Positions 1 to 10,384 of a DNA stretch of 64,000 bases are shown one piece after another (within the stretch, counting starts at the first letter, position 1; the number at the start of each line of letters is the position of its first letter). The translations under genes were made by a program, and so were the position numbers. The notes beneath the pieces were generated by a model. The model searched no databases. It was given only the letters and a program-made list of their open reading frames with translations, and was not told where the DNA came from. Where the stretch lies: positions 36,708,849 to 36,772,848 of the forward strand of contig JASEVX010000007.1 of NCBI GenBank assembly GCA_031761405.1. The letters are read 5' to 3'. This stretch comes from Serripes groenlandicus. Lineage: Eukaryota > Mollusca > Bivalvia > Cardiida > Cardiidae.

Positions 1-2
1 AG

Positions 3-647
3 TGCCGGATTACGATGTCTGCGGACAAAGTTTTCCGGAGACTGTCGGTAGAGCAGCCTCACAACTGCCTATCCCTAGTCAACCGGGTTTTGCTGGTGCT
101 GGAAAGCAAGACCCATATGCCATATGCCGTGGCGCGACAGGTCCCCGGGCAACCGGGGCGTCATCTAGCGATGACGCGACCTGTCACCGGTCAGTCATTT
201 AGCCATGACACGACCGGGCCAGTCAGTCAATTTGCCATGACTAGACAAGGTAGTCATTCACTTAGCGGTGATATGACAGGGCTGCAGTCGAATAACTACG
301 ACGCGACCAGGCAAACGGTCACTCATTTAAATATGACGCGACCAGGCAGTCACTCATTTCACGATGACGTGGCTAGCCAATCAGTCACGCATGTAGCCAT
401 GTCGAGACAAGGTTTGGATCAATCATTTAACTATGATACGACCAACCAACCGGTCACGCAGGTGAACATGACGCGGCAGGGAGATAGTCAGTCATTTGGT
501 AATGACGGGGCTAGGCTAAACCCCTGGAACAACCTGTCGGTTATGAAAACATCTCACGACCAGGCAGTCGGTCATTTGTTAATGACGCAACTAGCCAGCC
601 AATTGCTTATGCAAACATGGCGCGTCCAGGCACGAGCTCTGTACTGA
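3..647 (+). CDS. Repeat-rich open frame, candidate DIRS gag-like ORF, 5' partial
   Basis: The frame is open from the first base and ends with TGA at 645-647; the first ATG is at 15, but no stop precedes it, so the true start may lie upstream. From about residue 50 the protein is built of 10-13 residue repeats alternating between an MTRQG-x-SQSF type and an x-TxQPVT-x-N type, ending in Leu/Met-rich sequence. The repeats have diverged in DNA yet keep frame over about 600 bases, which suggests past coding constraint. No known domain is visible. Its place upstream of the reverse transcriptase makes a gag-like ORF1 the best guess; it could also be a chance-open minisatellite. Confidence 0.45.
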   Translation, partial: CRITMSADKVFRRLSVEQPHNCLSLVNRVLLVLESKTHMPYAVARQVPGQPGRHLAMTRPVTGQSFSHDTTGPVSQFAMTRQGSHSLSGDMTGLQSNNYDATRQTVTHLNMTRPGSHSFHDDVASQSVTHVAMSRQGLDQSFNYDTTNQPVTQVNMTRQGDSQSFGNDGARLNPWNNLSVMKTSHDQAVGHLLMTQLASQLLMQTWRVQARALY

Positions 648-1089
648 GTGACCGGATTGATACAAATTATCATTCCATAGCAGGTCAACAACAGAGTGGG
701 TGCACGAATAATCAGAGTATAGGTTACGGACCGACCTCTATTATTCACCCGTCTGGCTCCGGGTAGGGGAATTCTCGTGCAGAGAGATCCTTTCAATCCC
801 CAAAGGGAACTGTGTACATCTCTAAAGATAACACTTTTCCCCAATACCTTCCACCGGTCCATTCAATGGAACCGGTCGGAAATAGACGGGATTTCCAAGC
901 CTACCGAGAGCATCAAAACCCAACGTTTTTTGGGATATCGAGGCATTCGGAGGGACATCTAGTTAATCGACAGTCCTTGGAAAGGCAACCCCTGGAACAG
1001 AATACGTTAGCGCATTCTGATAAAGGGAGGGCTAAGCCGTCCCACAAAGGGGGAGAGCCTCTCTATGGTCATCCCAAGGCCGGAGATTG

Positions 1090-1730
1090 CAGTCGGGGGC
1101 CGCCTGTCATTGTTATAGAGGAATGGGAAAGTATCACAGAGGATCATTGGATCTTATCTGTGATACAGGAAGGTTATCTAATTCCCTTCCTTTCTCCTCC
1201 TCCACTGACAAGCGTGCCTATCGACATGTCGTCAAGGCATCCGGCCATGTCAAAAGTGATTTCATCACGTCTTCTGTAAAAGAAGGCCATAGAGAGGGTT
1301 CTCAACCCCAATTATCGGGTTTGATACAACCGTCTTTTCCTCGTCCCGAAGGAAGACGATCGGGGGAGGCCGGTTATAGAGTTATCAGCTCTAAATCCAT
1401 TGATTCCGGTCGAGAAGTTCAAAATGGAGTCGACCCGCTCCATCCGAATAACTATTCGGGAAGGCGACTGGGCGGTCTATCTAGACCTCACAGACGCCTA
1501 TTACCACAATCCAATCTCTCCCTCGTCGAGGAAGTACTTCCGTGTTGTGGTAAATGACAAGGAACAGAGGATATTCACTCTGTATACTCTGAGACAGGAA
1601 GGTCAAGACCATCTCATACGTGAGCTCCGACGGTTGATTCCATGCGATCTCATTCTTCTTCGGAAAAGGGATCTATGTCAAAGGGAACTTCGGAAAAGGG
1701 ATAATTCCTCGGTCATGACTCCTTCATAAG
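1090..1730 (+). pseudogene. Reverse transcriptase remnant A (DIRS-type)
   Basis: Three frames must be joined to follow this remnant. Near 1142-1210 is a DHWILSVIQEGYLIPF block followed by a PPLT motif, typical of the N-terminal part of DIRS reverse transcriptases. From about 1325 a second frame gives a VPKEDDRGRPVIELSALNP block (fingers), and near 1479-1515 is motif A, LDLTDAYYH, with the first catalytic Asp, followed by PSSRKYFR. The YxDD-type motif is not found, and after about 1570 the match is lost. A short direct duplication of TTCGGAAAAGGGA lies near 1660-1700. The missing second catalytic motif and the frameshifts make it non-functional. Confidence 0.75.
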
Positions 1731-2059
1731 TTCCCATGTTGAATCGGACACAGACCTTCCGGTTCAAAACCGGCTATAGTCAATCCTCTTGTCGTCGGGG
1801 AAAACCCACGACCAGTCCTGTCTGACGAATAAGAGACATATCGAGTCAGTGCCCCGTATGATGATGCAACAATTTAGATCTAGACTCTAAATAAATTATC
1901 ATTGGGACAGAAACGTACAGCGACTTCTGCAAGGGCATTCCTGGAACCCCAACCTGTGAAGACGCAAAGAGACAGGCTAAGTTCGAGCCTAGCGTTACGG
2001 GAGCTAGCTAAGTTGGCATACAACCAAGTGGAGCACTGTCCCTAATCCGCAGCTATAGG

Positions 2060-2506
2060 GAAGCACTCCTCTCTATTAAATCTTCTAACAAAGAATGATA
2101 TAGAGTGGGTATCAACCTTTCATTCGGGGTTGATAAAACTGTTTTTCTTCCTATTCCTAAGAAAGACAGACAGTGAAAACCGGTAGTAGACTTATCGACT
2201 CAGTTCGCGTCTAGTACGGTCGAGGACTAGAATGGAACGTCCGTTTCACCAAGATCACAATCCGGAACGGCTGTCTGGGCGAGTTGTTAGACCTAACAGA
2301 CGCCTTTTACCACGTACCGATTGCTTGTCATCGAGGAGTTACAGTTCGATTACCTGCGTTCGGAATTATTTCCCAAAACAGGCAAGTCGGATCTAATTCC
2401 CGCAAGAGAATACATGCTTCACACCACACCCGAATTGTTTACAGATATCGGGGCAGTGCGTTACAGCCTACGGCATGTGATTAATAGAGTAGACAACTTC
2501 ATATGA
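2060..2506 (+). pseudogene. Reverse transcriptase remnant B (DIRS-type)
   Basis: A second, more diverged version of the same block. Bases 2085-2270 parallel 1285-1470, and motif A recurs at 2284-2325 as LDLTDAFYHVPI. After a frameshift, 2360-2500 gives the thumb-side block GKSDLIPAREYMLHTT followed by GAVRYSL, the conserved K-S-x-L-x-P signature after the catalytic palm. The segment that should carry YxDD is deleted or scrambled between motif A and this block. It is followed 0.6 kb downstream by the recombinase remnant, so this copy probably belongs to the same element as the recombinase. Confidence 0.7.
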
Positions 2507-3089
2507 ATTCAGTTTTGCTAGCTTTCAATACTACTCATTCGGCAGCAATCGGAATACGTCGGTGATGAATGCTTACGGAATTACCCGGAAAGTTCCGATT
2601 GATTCGGCAGTGGACGATCAGAATTAGTCTGGTTCCCGACTTCCTATGATAGTAATAAGGGGAAGGAACTCCAGACTAGATCAGAATTCGCAAAGGAAAA
2701 ATAATAGTTTCTCCCTTGGAATAATAATGAAACAACTTCCGGTGTCATTTTGTCCCTGGCTGAAAGGTGTAAATGATAATAGAAACACTTCACTGGCTCA
2801 GAGACCGTGCTTACACGTCCTGCTGGCCTGTCTATCGACATAACCGTTATATCTTCCTTAGAAATAGACAGTTCTTACCGATTGATGTTATTAAAGGTAG
2901 GTCAATCTCTCTGAACGTTCGTCGAAAACTACAGCTTCTTAAGTTAGTAACTGAGACTTATAAATTCGTCTTGCTTGACGAACACAATCAGGGAAGTGAG
3001 TTATTTACTGTCAGTAAACGAGTTTCATTAGGTTTCACAGCCTGATGGTTAGAATTAGAAACCATTTGTAGGAGTTTAAATCCAAAAAT

Positions 3090-3770
3090 AGGATTTGTAT
3101 TGCGTCCTCTGGTCGCTTACAAGAGCTCCATACGAACCTTTTGAATCGACGTCTTTGCTTATAAAACAGTTTTTTTTTTATTAGCTTTCACTACAGCTCT
3201 TCGAAGGAGAAAATTACACGCTCTGTCTGTAGAAACCGGGAATGTCAGATTCAATGAATATGATGGCCCCTTTACACTACTGTGTCAACCAGGGTTTCTG
3301 GCTAAGAACGAGTTACCGTCGGGCCTTCCTGATCCGATTCAGTTCCTAGTCAATCGGCGAGCTGTGGTCCTTCGGATTCCGACAGATCCCTTGTCCTGTC
3401 AGAGCTCTTAAATATTATCTTAAGAGAGTTGAGGGGAATAGGGGTCGGAGAAAGAGGTTATTTCTCCCCCTTGCATGTCGTAAGATATATCAGCAGCTTC
3501 TTTTCTCGCTGGATATCCATTACAATTAAATTAGCGTACAAAGATTCACCTAGTCAAGATCTTTCTTTTCTGCGGATACGCCCGCATGAAGTTAGAGCTC
3601 TTTCGGCAAGTTGGGCTTTTTCGAACAATTATTCCCTTGAAGAATTCTTCGCGCGGCAGTTCGGAAAACTCAGTCAAGTTATTCATCTTTCTACTTGCGT
3701 TCTATGTCTGGTCAGACAGAACTTGTACTCTCTGGGACCTTTGGTTGCGTCTCAGCGAGTTGTCCGCTAA
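3090..3770 (+). pseudogene. Tyrosine recombinase remnant (DIRS-type)
   Basis: Fragments in three frames line up with a DIRS/Ngaro-type tyrosine recombinase. An APYEPFEST linker block lies near 3127-3155. A poly-T tract at about 3171-3180 marks a frameshift, after which TVFFLLAFTTALRRRKLHAL carries the first catalytic Arg (about 3198-3228), followed by FTLLCQPGFLAKN. Another frame near 3381-3465 gives CPVRALKYYL and RKRLFLP. The last frame gives TIKLAYKDS and then RIRPHEVRALSASWAF at 3569-3620, which holds the H-x-x-R box. The region after it is shifted again, and the terminal catalytic Tyr cannot be placed. This type of enzyme integrates a circular cDNA intermediate; this copy is dead. Confidence 0.82.
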
Positions 3771-3939
3771 ATTACTCCCAACATATCAATTGAAATTTAT
3801 CAATCCCTGCTCTTACCTTATACTGTTGGGTTGATAGTACTTTGTAAATAAATTAGAAAATAATACACTACAAGGTGCTGCTACCTGGAACGACAGTAAG
3901 TATTGGCCGAACCTCCCGTCCGATGCTACAAAGTCATCA

Positions 3940-4034
3940 GGTATTAAATGACTGGTAATGTATTTTTGACATAAAAATGAAGTTTTTCAAAGTAAAACAT
4001 ATTTTTATTAGAAAATACTTACCAGTCATTTATA
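3940..4034. repeat. Inverted-repeat unit, probable DIRS terminal repeat (left member)
   Basis: ATTAAATGACTGGTAA at about 3944-3959 pairs with TTACCAGTCATTTA at 4019-4032, so the unit is itself a hairpin. Its right portion (about 3971-4033) is also inverted relative to 4208-4274. Inverted terminal and internal complementary repeats fit DIRS architecture. Confidence 0.65.
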
Positions 4035-4205
4035 GAGTCCCGCCTCCCATCCCCGCGTCGTCACCCAACACTTAATGTTGAAATAAAAGTGGCAGGATAT
4101 CACGTGCTTTCCCGTTCTTACGGGCAACCGTGTATATCACATATACGTGAGGAATACGCAAGGCGAGTTCTTTTTCTGGATGAATTAAGGGTGTAGAGAT
4201 TATAT

Positions 4206-4275
4206 ATCAGGTATTAAATGACTGGTAAGTATTTTCTAATAAAAATATGTTTTACTTTGAAAAACTTCATTTTGA
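4206..4275. repeat. Inverted-repeat unit, probable DIRS terminal repeat (right member)
   Basis: About 67 bp that reads as the near-perfect reverse complement of 3971-4033 (GACTGGTAAGTATTTTCTAA core). The 170 bp between the two members is CpG-containing and non-coding, and this right member closes the DIRS remnant. Confidence 0.65.
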
Positions 4276-4300
4276 TTACATTGAGTCAAAAGGATAAAAA

Positions 4301-4452
4301 CTCATCATGAGCAATAATTATTTCTCCTTTTCCCATAATAATTTAAACTCTTTTCAAAAATGACACTTTCATCTATTGAGATCTTTTATTTTTGCTGACA
4401 TGTTTTCAAACTTGTCCGCTGCACATTTCTTTTATGTGGGAAAGGGTTTAAG
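4301..4452 (+). mobile_element. TTAA-MITE, 5'-truncated
   Basis: Keeps the right half: ATGAGCAATAATTATTTCTCC centre remnant, the TGTTTTCAAACTTGTC block and the terminus ATGTGGGAAAGGGTTTA. Confidence 0.7.
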
Positions 4453-4784
4453 TTGCCTACAGCAGGATAAGGGTTTTCATATTAGTAATAGATGATGAAC
4501 ACCATGATTCTCAACCAGTACTTTGACCCTGAGCTCCAAATTAAAATCAAACCTAGGCAGGACCTTTGGATTCGGAGTCCGGTATACTAATCCTCTGACC
4601 TAGTGAAGGAGACCAACATTGTTATCATTTCTGCCTATCAATGTATTAGAATGCCAGTGTGGAAACACTTTTTGGAAAGAATGAAAGGCAACTTCTCTAA
4701 TATAATTATTAAAGTTACAAGTTTTTTAAAGTTTGATGTAATATGTGGGCATCAAAAGTTACCTATATTATGGAAAAAGATTTA

Positions 4785-4968
4785 TTTATTCTTTCCCACA
4801 TTACAACATATTTGCTACAGACAACTTTGAAATTATGAAAAGATATCTTTTAAGGAAAATATTGTTGCAAAACATGGATTTCTTTTTCATTTTAAGACAT
4901 TTCTCCTTTTGCCACAGTGTTTTCAAAAGTTGTCTGCTACTGATGCATCAAAATCAGGGAAAGGATTA
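4785..4968 (-). mobile_element. TTAA-MITE, diverged full-length copy
   Basis: Left end TTATTCTTTCCCACA, a degenerate centre, TTTTGCCACAGTGTTTTC and right end GGGAAAGGATTA. An old copy with base substitutions in both termini. Confidence 0.75.
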
Positions 4969-5488
4969 TTTCATTCTTCCAATCTGATAGTTTCAGTACT
5001 CTGAGTACTTTGAATACCAATAATTCTGTCTGGTACCATGTTCATGGTTTCCATATTTTCAGCATTCTTTCATCTGATTCATCCATAAACACCTTTGCCA
5101 CAAATAACAAGAAGCTTGGTGAACCATAATCTAGCTAATCTTCTGCTTCCTACATAACTCTGTCTCAAATGCAGACACATGTAGATGCAGTTGCTGCAGA
5201 CTACATTTGAAAACGGCATCAAAAGGAGAAGTTTGTCTCTATAACTATAATTTCATTTAAAGAGCTTTACCATTAATTTGCCAAGACATTACAGTTGTCT
5301 GGCTTAACATAGATTTGTTGAATGAGGCAAACAGCTAATTGGTGTTTGGATGAAAACCATAAACAACCCTTTGATCATAAAAATATATAAACATTTAACT
5401 TGTATTAAGGGTGATGAGTTAATCAAGTATGAAATAACTTGTCTCTTTTACTTACGATGAAGTTTTGGATTCTTTGCCTAAACAAATA
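4969..5488. other. No recognised feature
   Basis: AT-rich sequence without repeats I can place and without a convincing exon. Confidence 0.5.
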
Positions 5489-5718
5489 TTAACCCTTTCC
5501 CTCATATAGACGCTTTCTGACGCCTCTGCAGCAGACAGATTTTTGAAAACATAGTGACAAAAGAAGAAATTGCTCAAAACGAGCAATTTCTCCTTTTTCC
5601 ACAATGTTTACCACTTTTAGTCATAGGTTATCCATTAAATTATATAGATTTTCTAATATTTGATAAAATATTTTCAAAGTCGTCTGCTGCAGAATTGTAA
5701 TATGAGGGAAAGGGTTAA
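5489..5718 (+). mobile_element. TTAA-MITE, full-length young copy (230 bp)
   Basis: TTAA duplications at 5489-5492 and 5715-5718 flank CCCTTTCCCTCATATAGACG and TATGAGGGAAAGGG. Subterminal CTGCAGCAGACAG and GTCGTCTGCTGCAG, and a central stem GCTC-AAAAC-GAGC, are all present. One of the near-identical recent copies. Confidence 0.92.
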
Positions 5719-5791
5719 GGTATAGAACAAAGTTAAAGAGCGACAGACAAAATAAAAGCAAAGTAATCCTTGAGTGTCACCATGTCAAAGC

Positions 5792-6001
5792 ATGGGAAGA
5801 CAGTGGTGCAGAGGTAGAGTGTCGGCCTCTCGTTCCAAAGGTCTTGGGTTCGAGTCCCATGATAAGCGGGTTTTGACTTTGGGATTTTTCCACACAAATG
5901 GCACGAGTACTGGTTAAGTCACCTGGAAGCAGACATCTAGGGTGAATAATAATTAATAAGCTGAAAGCTTGTTTCCCAATTGATGTAAAATAAACAAGTA
6001 A
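5792..6001 (+). mobile_element. tRNA-derived SINE, uninterrupted copy
   Basis: The head GTGGTGCAGAGGTAGAG resembles a tRNA A box, and GGGTTCGAGTCCC near 5847-5859 is a good B box, as expected of an internal RNA polymerase III promoter. The body runs to GATGTAAAATAAACAAG. It holds an intact TTAA at 5914-5917, the site filled by a MITE in the second copy at 37.7 kb. It cannot be a functional tRNA: there is no acceptor pairing or anticodon arm. Confidence 0.8.
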
Positions 6002-6041
6002 CTGGATTGCAAGCAATACCATAGTCCCCTACCGGTTTGCA

Positions 6042-6471
6042 CTAAGTCCAAAAAGGGGCATAACTCATAAAAAAATTGATGAAATCCCATGAAACGCGAA
6101 CTTGATCTGTGACACATGATTACAGAGGCATATACAAAATTTCAGCTCAATACCTCAAAGCATGTAGAAAAAAAATGCGGAAAACGAATATTCTAAGTCC
6201 AAAAAGGGGCATAACTCATAAAAAAATTGACGAAATCCCATGAAACGCGAACTTGATCTGTGACACATGATTACAGAGGCATATACAAAATTTCAGCTCA
6301 ATACCTCAAAGCATGTAGAAAAAAAATGCGGAAAACGAATATTCTAAGTCCAAAAAGGGGCATAACTCATTAAAAAATTGACGAAATCCCAGGAAACGCG
6401 AACTTGATCTGTGACACATGATTACAAAGGCATATACAAAATTTCAGCTCAATACCTCAAAGCATGTAGAA
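6042..6471 (+). repeat. 151-bp tandem repeat, 2.85 copies
   Basis: Monomers begin CTAAGTCCAAAAAGGGGCAT at 6042, 6193 and 6344 (period exactly 151) and differ at only a few positions, so amplification is recent. The third is cut by the inserted element. Confidence 0.93.
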
Positions 6472-8117
6472 ACAAGAGGGCCATGATGGCCCTGGATCGC
6501 TCACCTTAATTATACAATGTACTGCAATGCAAAACACATCAAGACAATTATTCTGAATGCAACCTCCACAGTGTTAACAATACTTTCCTTCATTTGGCCT
6601 AGTGATCTATATTTTTTACCTGATATGACCCATATTCCAACATGGACTAGATATCATCAAGACAACATTCTGACCAAGTTTCAACTTGCTCAAAGTAAAA
6701 ATGCGGCCTCCGGAGTTTGAACAATATTTTCCTTTATTGACCTAGTTTCTGATCCAATATGACCCATATTTGAACTTGACCTAGATATAATTCAGACAAA
6801 CATTCTCACCAAATTTCAAGCTGCTGAAGCAAACAATGCGGCATCCAAAGTGTTCACAAGATTTTCCTTCAATTTGATCTAGTGACCTAGTTTTTGATCC
6901 AGCATGACCCATATTCAAACTTGGCCTACATATCATCAAGAAAAACATTCTGATAAAGTTTTATCATGCTGAAATTAAAAATGCAGTATCCAGAGTGTTA
7001 ACATGATTACTCTTCAATTTGGTCTAGTGACCTAGTTTTTAACCCGGCATGACCCATATCCGAAGTTGGCCTAGATATCATTTATACAAACATTCTGACC
7101 AAATTTCAAATTGCTGAAGCAAAAAATGCAGCTTTTACAGAGTTAACAAGATTTTCCCTCAATTTGGCCTAGTGACCTAGTTTCTGATTTAATATGACCC
7201 ATATTTGAACTTGAACTAGATATCTTTAAGACAAACATTCTGACAAAATTTCAAGCTGCTGAAGCAAAAAAAATGCGGCATCCAAAGTGTAAAAAAGATT
7301 TTCTTTCAATTTGGGCTAGTGACCTAGTTTTTGACCCGACATGACCCATATTCGAACTTGGCCTAGATATCATTCAGCTCAATATTCTGAACAAATTTCA
7401 AGCCGCTGAAGCAAAACATGCGGCTTCTACAGAGTTAACAAGATTTTCCCTCAATTTGGCCTGGTGACCTAGTTTCTGACCCAATATGACCCATATTTGA
7501 ACTTGACCTAGATATATTTAAGACAAACATTCTGACCAAATTTCAAGCTGCTGCAGCAAAAAATGCGGCATCAAAAGTGTTAACAAGATTTTCTTTCAAT
7601 TTGACCTAGTGACCTAGTTTTTGACCCGGCATAACCCATATTCGAACTTGACCTAGATATTTTTAAGACAAACATTTTGACAAAATTTCAAACTGCTGAA
7701 GCAAAAATTGTGGCCTCTGGAGTGTTAACAAGATTTTCCTTCAATTTGACCTAGTGACCTACTTTTTGACCCAACGTGACCCATGTTCGAACTTGACCTA
7801 CATATCATCAAGACAAACATTCTGATAAAGTTTCAATATGCTCAAGTTGAAAATGTGGCCTCCAGAGTGTTAACAAGATTTTCCTTCAATTCGACCTAGT
7901 GACCTAGTTTTTGACCTCATATCGCCCAGTTTCGAACTTGTCCAAGATTTTATGGAGATGAACGTTCTGATAAACTTTCATGAAGATTGGATGCAAAATG
8001 TAGCCCGTAGAGTGTTAACAAGCTCAAATGTTGACGATGGACGACGGACGACGGACGGACGCCGGACAAAATGTGATCACAATTGCTCACCTTGCACTTC
8101 GTGCATAGGTGAGCTAA
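6472..8117 (+). mobile_element. ACAAG/hairpin element, GAGGGCCATGATGGCCC subfamily, full-length
   Basis: The 5' end is AACAAGAGGGCCATGATGG, itself a hairpin, then ATCGCTCACCT. The core has about nine ~145-bp monomers, each with a GTGACCTAGTTTTTGACC block (near 6740, 6889, 7029, 7168, 7319, 7466, 7610, 7754, 7898). A GACGGACG-rich stretch (8035-8065) is followed by a terminal hairpin, GCTCACCTTGCAC-TTC-GTGCATAGGTGAGC, closing at 8114. Inserted in an A-run of the outer element. Confidence 0.85.
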
Positions 8118-8227
8118 AAAAGTGCGGAAAACTGATTTGCCGGACTGACTGACTGACGGACGGACTGACGGACGGAGTGCAAACCTAATAGTCCCCTTCG
8201 GCACGCCGGTAGGGGACTAATAACTAA

Positions 8228-8430
8228 AGCAGATCAGATGTGTCACCTTCTAATTAGTCAGTGAGTGAAAATGTGACGCACATAATCTGATTGACAGACA
8301 ACATAAAAGCCATCCCAATGTGTCACCCTGTCAAAGCAACAAACATGTTGATACAATCAGATGTGTCACCTTCAAATTAGTAAGTGAGAGAACAGACATC
8401 ACAAAAGATATCCCTATGTGTCACTCTGCT
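8228..8430 (+). repeat. Two-copy direct repeat with ATCAGATGTGTCACCTTC
   Basis: Two ~100-bp units starting near 8231 and 8356 share ATCAGATGTGTCACCTTC and CCCAATGTGTCACCCTG-like segments. Not recognised; possibly a decayed short element. Confidence 0.55.
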
Positions 8431-8601
8431 TGATAGAACTTTCTACAATAAACAACATATGTAAATATGGTGGGAAAAAGGAGAACTTCATTATAATGCC
8501 CAATTTCTACTTTTACCCTCATTGCTTTTCTCATTTCCCAAAATGATCAAGAGTGATTTCATTTGTCAACTTCCACTTTTCAACTACACATGAGTCAAAC
8601 T

Positions 8602-9628
8602 AGAGTTTGCTTTTTTGAAAAAGCGTTTGTCTCCCCATTTGTGTGGTCGTAGGGGAGGAAAAGAAATGAAGGAGATGAATTTTGTAGTTTTGGACTGGGG
8701 ATGAAGTAACTGTGACTTTGAAGTTTGGCCTATTAAACTGTAGACAATAGTGGACATGTATTGCATAAGATGCACAAGATTAGAGGTTATTTTTTTAAGA
8801 TTTATTGAGCGGAAACCATTTTTCAGGTCAAGGCGTCATGACCATTCTGTATACCAAGTATGAAGTTCCTGGGCCCAAGCAGTCTTCAGTTATTGAGCGG
8901 AAACAATTTTTAATCCCAATGTCATCGTGACCTTGACCTTTGACCTATTGACCTCAAAATCAATAGGGGTCATCTGCTGGTGGTGACCAACCTGCACACC
9001 AAGTATTAACTTCCATGGCCAAAGCATTTTAGTTATAAAGCAAATTAAAATTTCAGCTCATTGTTACCATGACCTTGACCTTTGACTTTGTGACCTCAAA
9101 ATCAATAAGGGTCATCTACTGGTTAGGACCAACCTGCACACCAGGTATGTAGTTTCTCGACATAAGCATTCTTTAGTTATTGAGCGGAAACCATTTTTCA
9201 GCTGAAGGTTACCATGACCTTGACCTTTGACCTCAAAATCAATCAAAATCAATAAGGGTCATCTACTTGTTAGGACCAACCTGCAACCCAGGTATGAAGT
9301 TCCTAGACATAAGCATTCTTTAGTTATTGAGCGGAAACCTTTTTTTTTCAGCTGAAGGTTATCATGACCTTTGACCTAGTGACCTCAAAATCAAGAGGAG
9401 TATCTGTTGGTGGTGACCAACCTGCACACCAAGTATTAACTTCCATGGCTCAAGGTCACCGTGACTTTAGACGTACTGACCTCAAATTCAATAGGGGTCT
9501 TCTACTGGGCATGGCCAACCTGCATACCAAGTATGGAGTTCCTCTGACCATATTTTACCTCACAAGGTCACCATGACCTTGACCTTTGACCTTCTGACAT
9601 CAAAAGCAGTAGGGGTCATCTACTCTCT
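8602..9628 (+). mobile_element. ACAAG/hairpin class, GTCTCCCC subfamily, 3' end missing
   Basis: The 5' end, TTTGCTTTTTTGAAAAAGCG then GTCTCCCCAT...GTAGGGGAGG, matches 53.365 kb closely. The core has about five to six ~145-150 bp monomers with a GACCTTGACCTTTGACCT block and GGTCATCTACTGG. The expected end (ATGGGGGAGAC) is absent; at about 9628 the core changes to a different monomer type. Confidence 0.78.
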
Positions 9629-10250
9629 AATATCGGTCAAAGGATGTTCAGTGTAGAGTGGTCACAAGGTTGTTGATATGGGAAAATAGTCAAAGCCGAA
9701 TTATGACCTTGACCTTTAACCTACGACCTTGAAAATAGATAGGCTTCTAGACATTGTCATATACTAACTGTATACTAAGTTTGGTTAAGATCGGTCAAAG
9801 GATGTTCAGTGTAGAGTGGTCACAAGGTTGTTACGGACGGACACATAAATGAACAGGTAAATAGTCAGTCCAATTTTGACCTTGACCTTTAACCTATGAC
9901 CTTGAAAATTAATAGGCTTCTAGACCTTGCCATATACTAACTGTATACTAAGTTTGGTTAAGATCGGTCGAAGGATGTTCAGTGTAGAGAGGTGACAAGG
10001 TTGTTACAGACCGACACACAAACGAACAGGAAAATAGTCAGTCCAATTTTGACCTTGACCTTTAGCCTATGACATTGAAAATAGTTAGGCTTCTAGACCT
10101 TGCCATATACTAACTGTATAACAAGTTTGGTTAAGATCGGTCAAAGGATGTTCAGTGTAGAATGGTCACAAGGTTGTTACGGAAGGACACACAAACGGAC
10201 AGTCCCGTTACTATATCCCCTCTCTAACTCTGTTAGACGAGGGGATAATT
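9629..10250 (+). mobile_element. ACAAG/hairpin class, second core type, 5' end missing
   Basis: Three ~173-bp monomers with TTGACCTTGACCTTTAACC and GGATGTTCAGTGTAGAG, interspersed with ACGGACGGACAC motifs. It ends in a hairpin with TATCCCCTC and GAGGGGATA arms near 10213-10245. The direct fusion to the preceding core suggests template switching or recombination. Confidence 0.75.
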
Positions 10251-10259
10251 ACTGAAAAA

Positions 10260-10384
10260 AGTTGAAAACATTGTGATAAAAGGAGAAATTGCTTGTTTGA
10301 GCAATTTCTTCTTTTGTCACATTGTTTTCAAAAGTCATCTACTGCAGAAGCATCAGAAAACGTCTATATATGGGAATGGGTTAA
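10260..10384 (-). mobile_element. TTAA-MITE, right half
   Basis: Starts at GTTGAAAACATTGTG, keeps the central palindrome (TTGCTTGTTTGAGCAA) and ends GGGAATGGGTTAA. Confidence 0.78.

Larger units (their letters stand above)
1..4275 (+). mobile_element. Degenerate DIRS-type retrotransposon, composite, 5' end outside window
   Basis: A run of broken coding remnants in the order expected for DIRS elements: a low-complexity gag-like frame, reverse transcriptase (twice), then a tyrosine recombinase, closed by inverted repeats instead of LTRs. DIRS elements integrate with a tyrosine recombinase rather than a DDE integrase, and no integrase or aspartic protease remnant is visible. Frames are broken by stops and indels throughout, so it is inactive. 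Two reverse-transcriptase copies mean either an internal duplication or two overlapping elements. The stretch 2510-3090 must cover RNase H and linker in an intact element, but I recognise nothing there. The region is richer in GC and CpG than the rest of the window. Confidence 0.75.
6002..8222 (+). mobile_element. ACAAG/hairpin element, TAGTCCCC subfamily, interrupted
   Basis: Left TAGTCCCCTACCGG (6022-6035) is the inverse of CCGGTAGGGGACTA (8206-8219). The core is a 151-bp tandem repeat and the tail a GGACTGAC-type microsatellite (8142-8177). Another element (6472-8117) is inserted in the third core monomer; the intact counterpart is at 62.48-62.92 kb. Resembles bivalve 'pearl'/HINE non-autonomous elements. 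Confidence 0.8.

Noticed and set aside
2773..3045. An RNase H or methyltransferase domain of the DIRS element
   Set aside because: The 90-codon frame shows none of the expected motifs; it only lies where such a domain would be expected.
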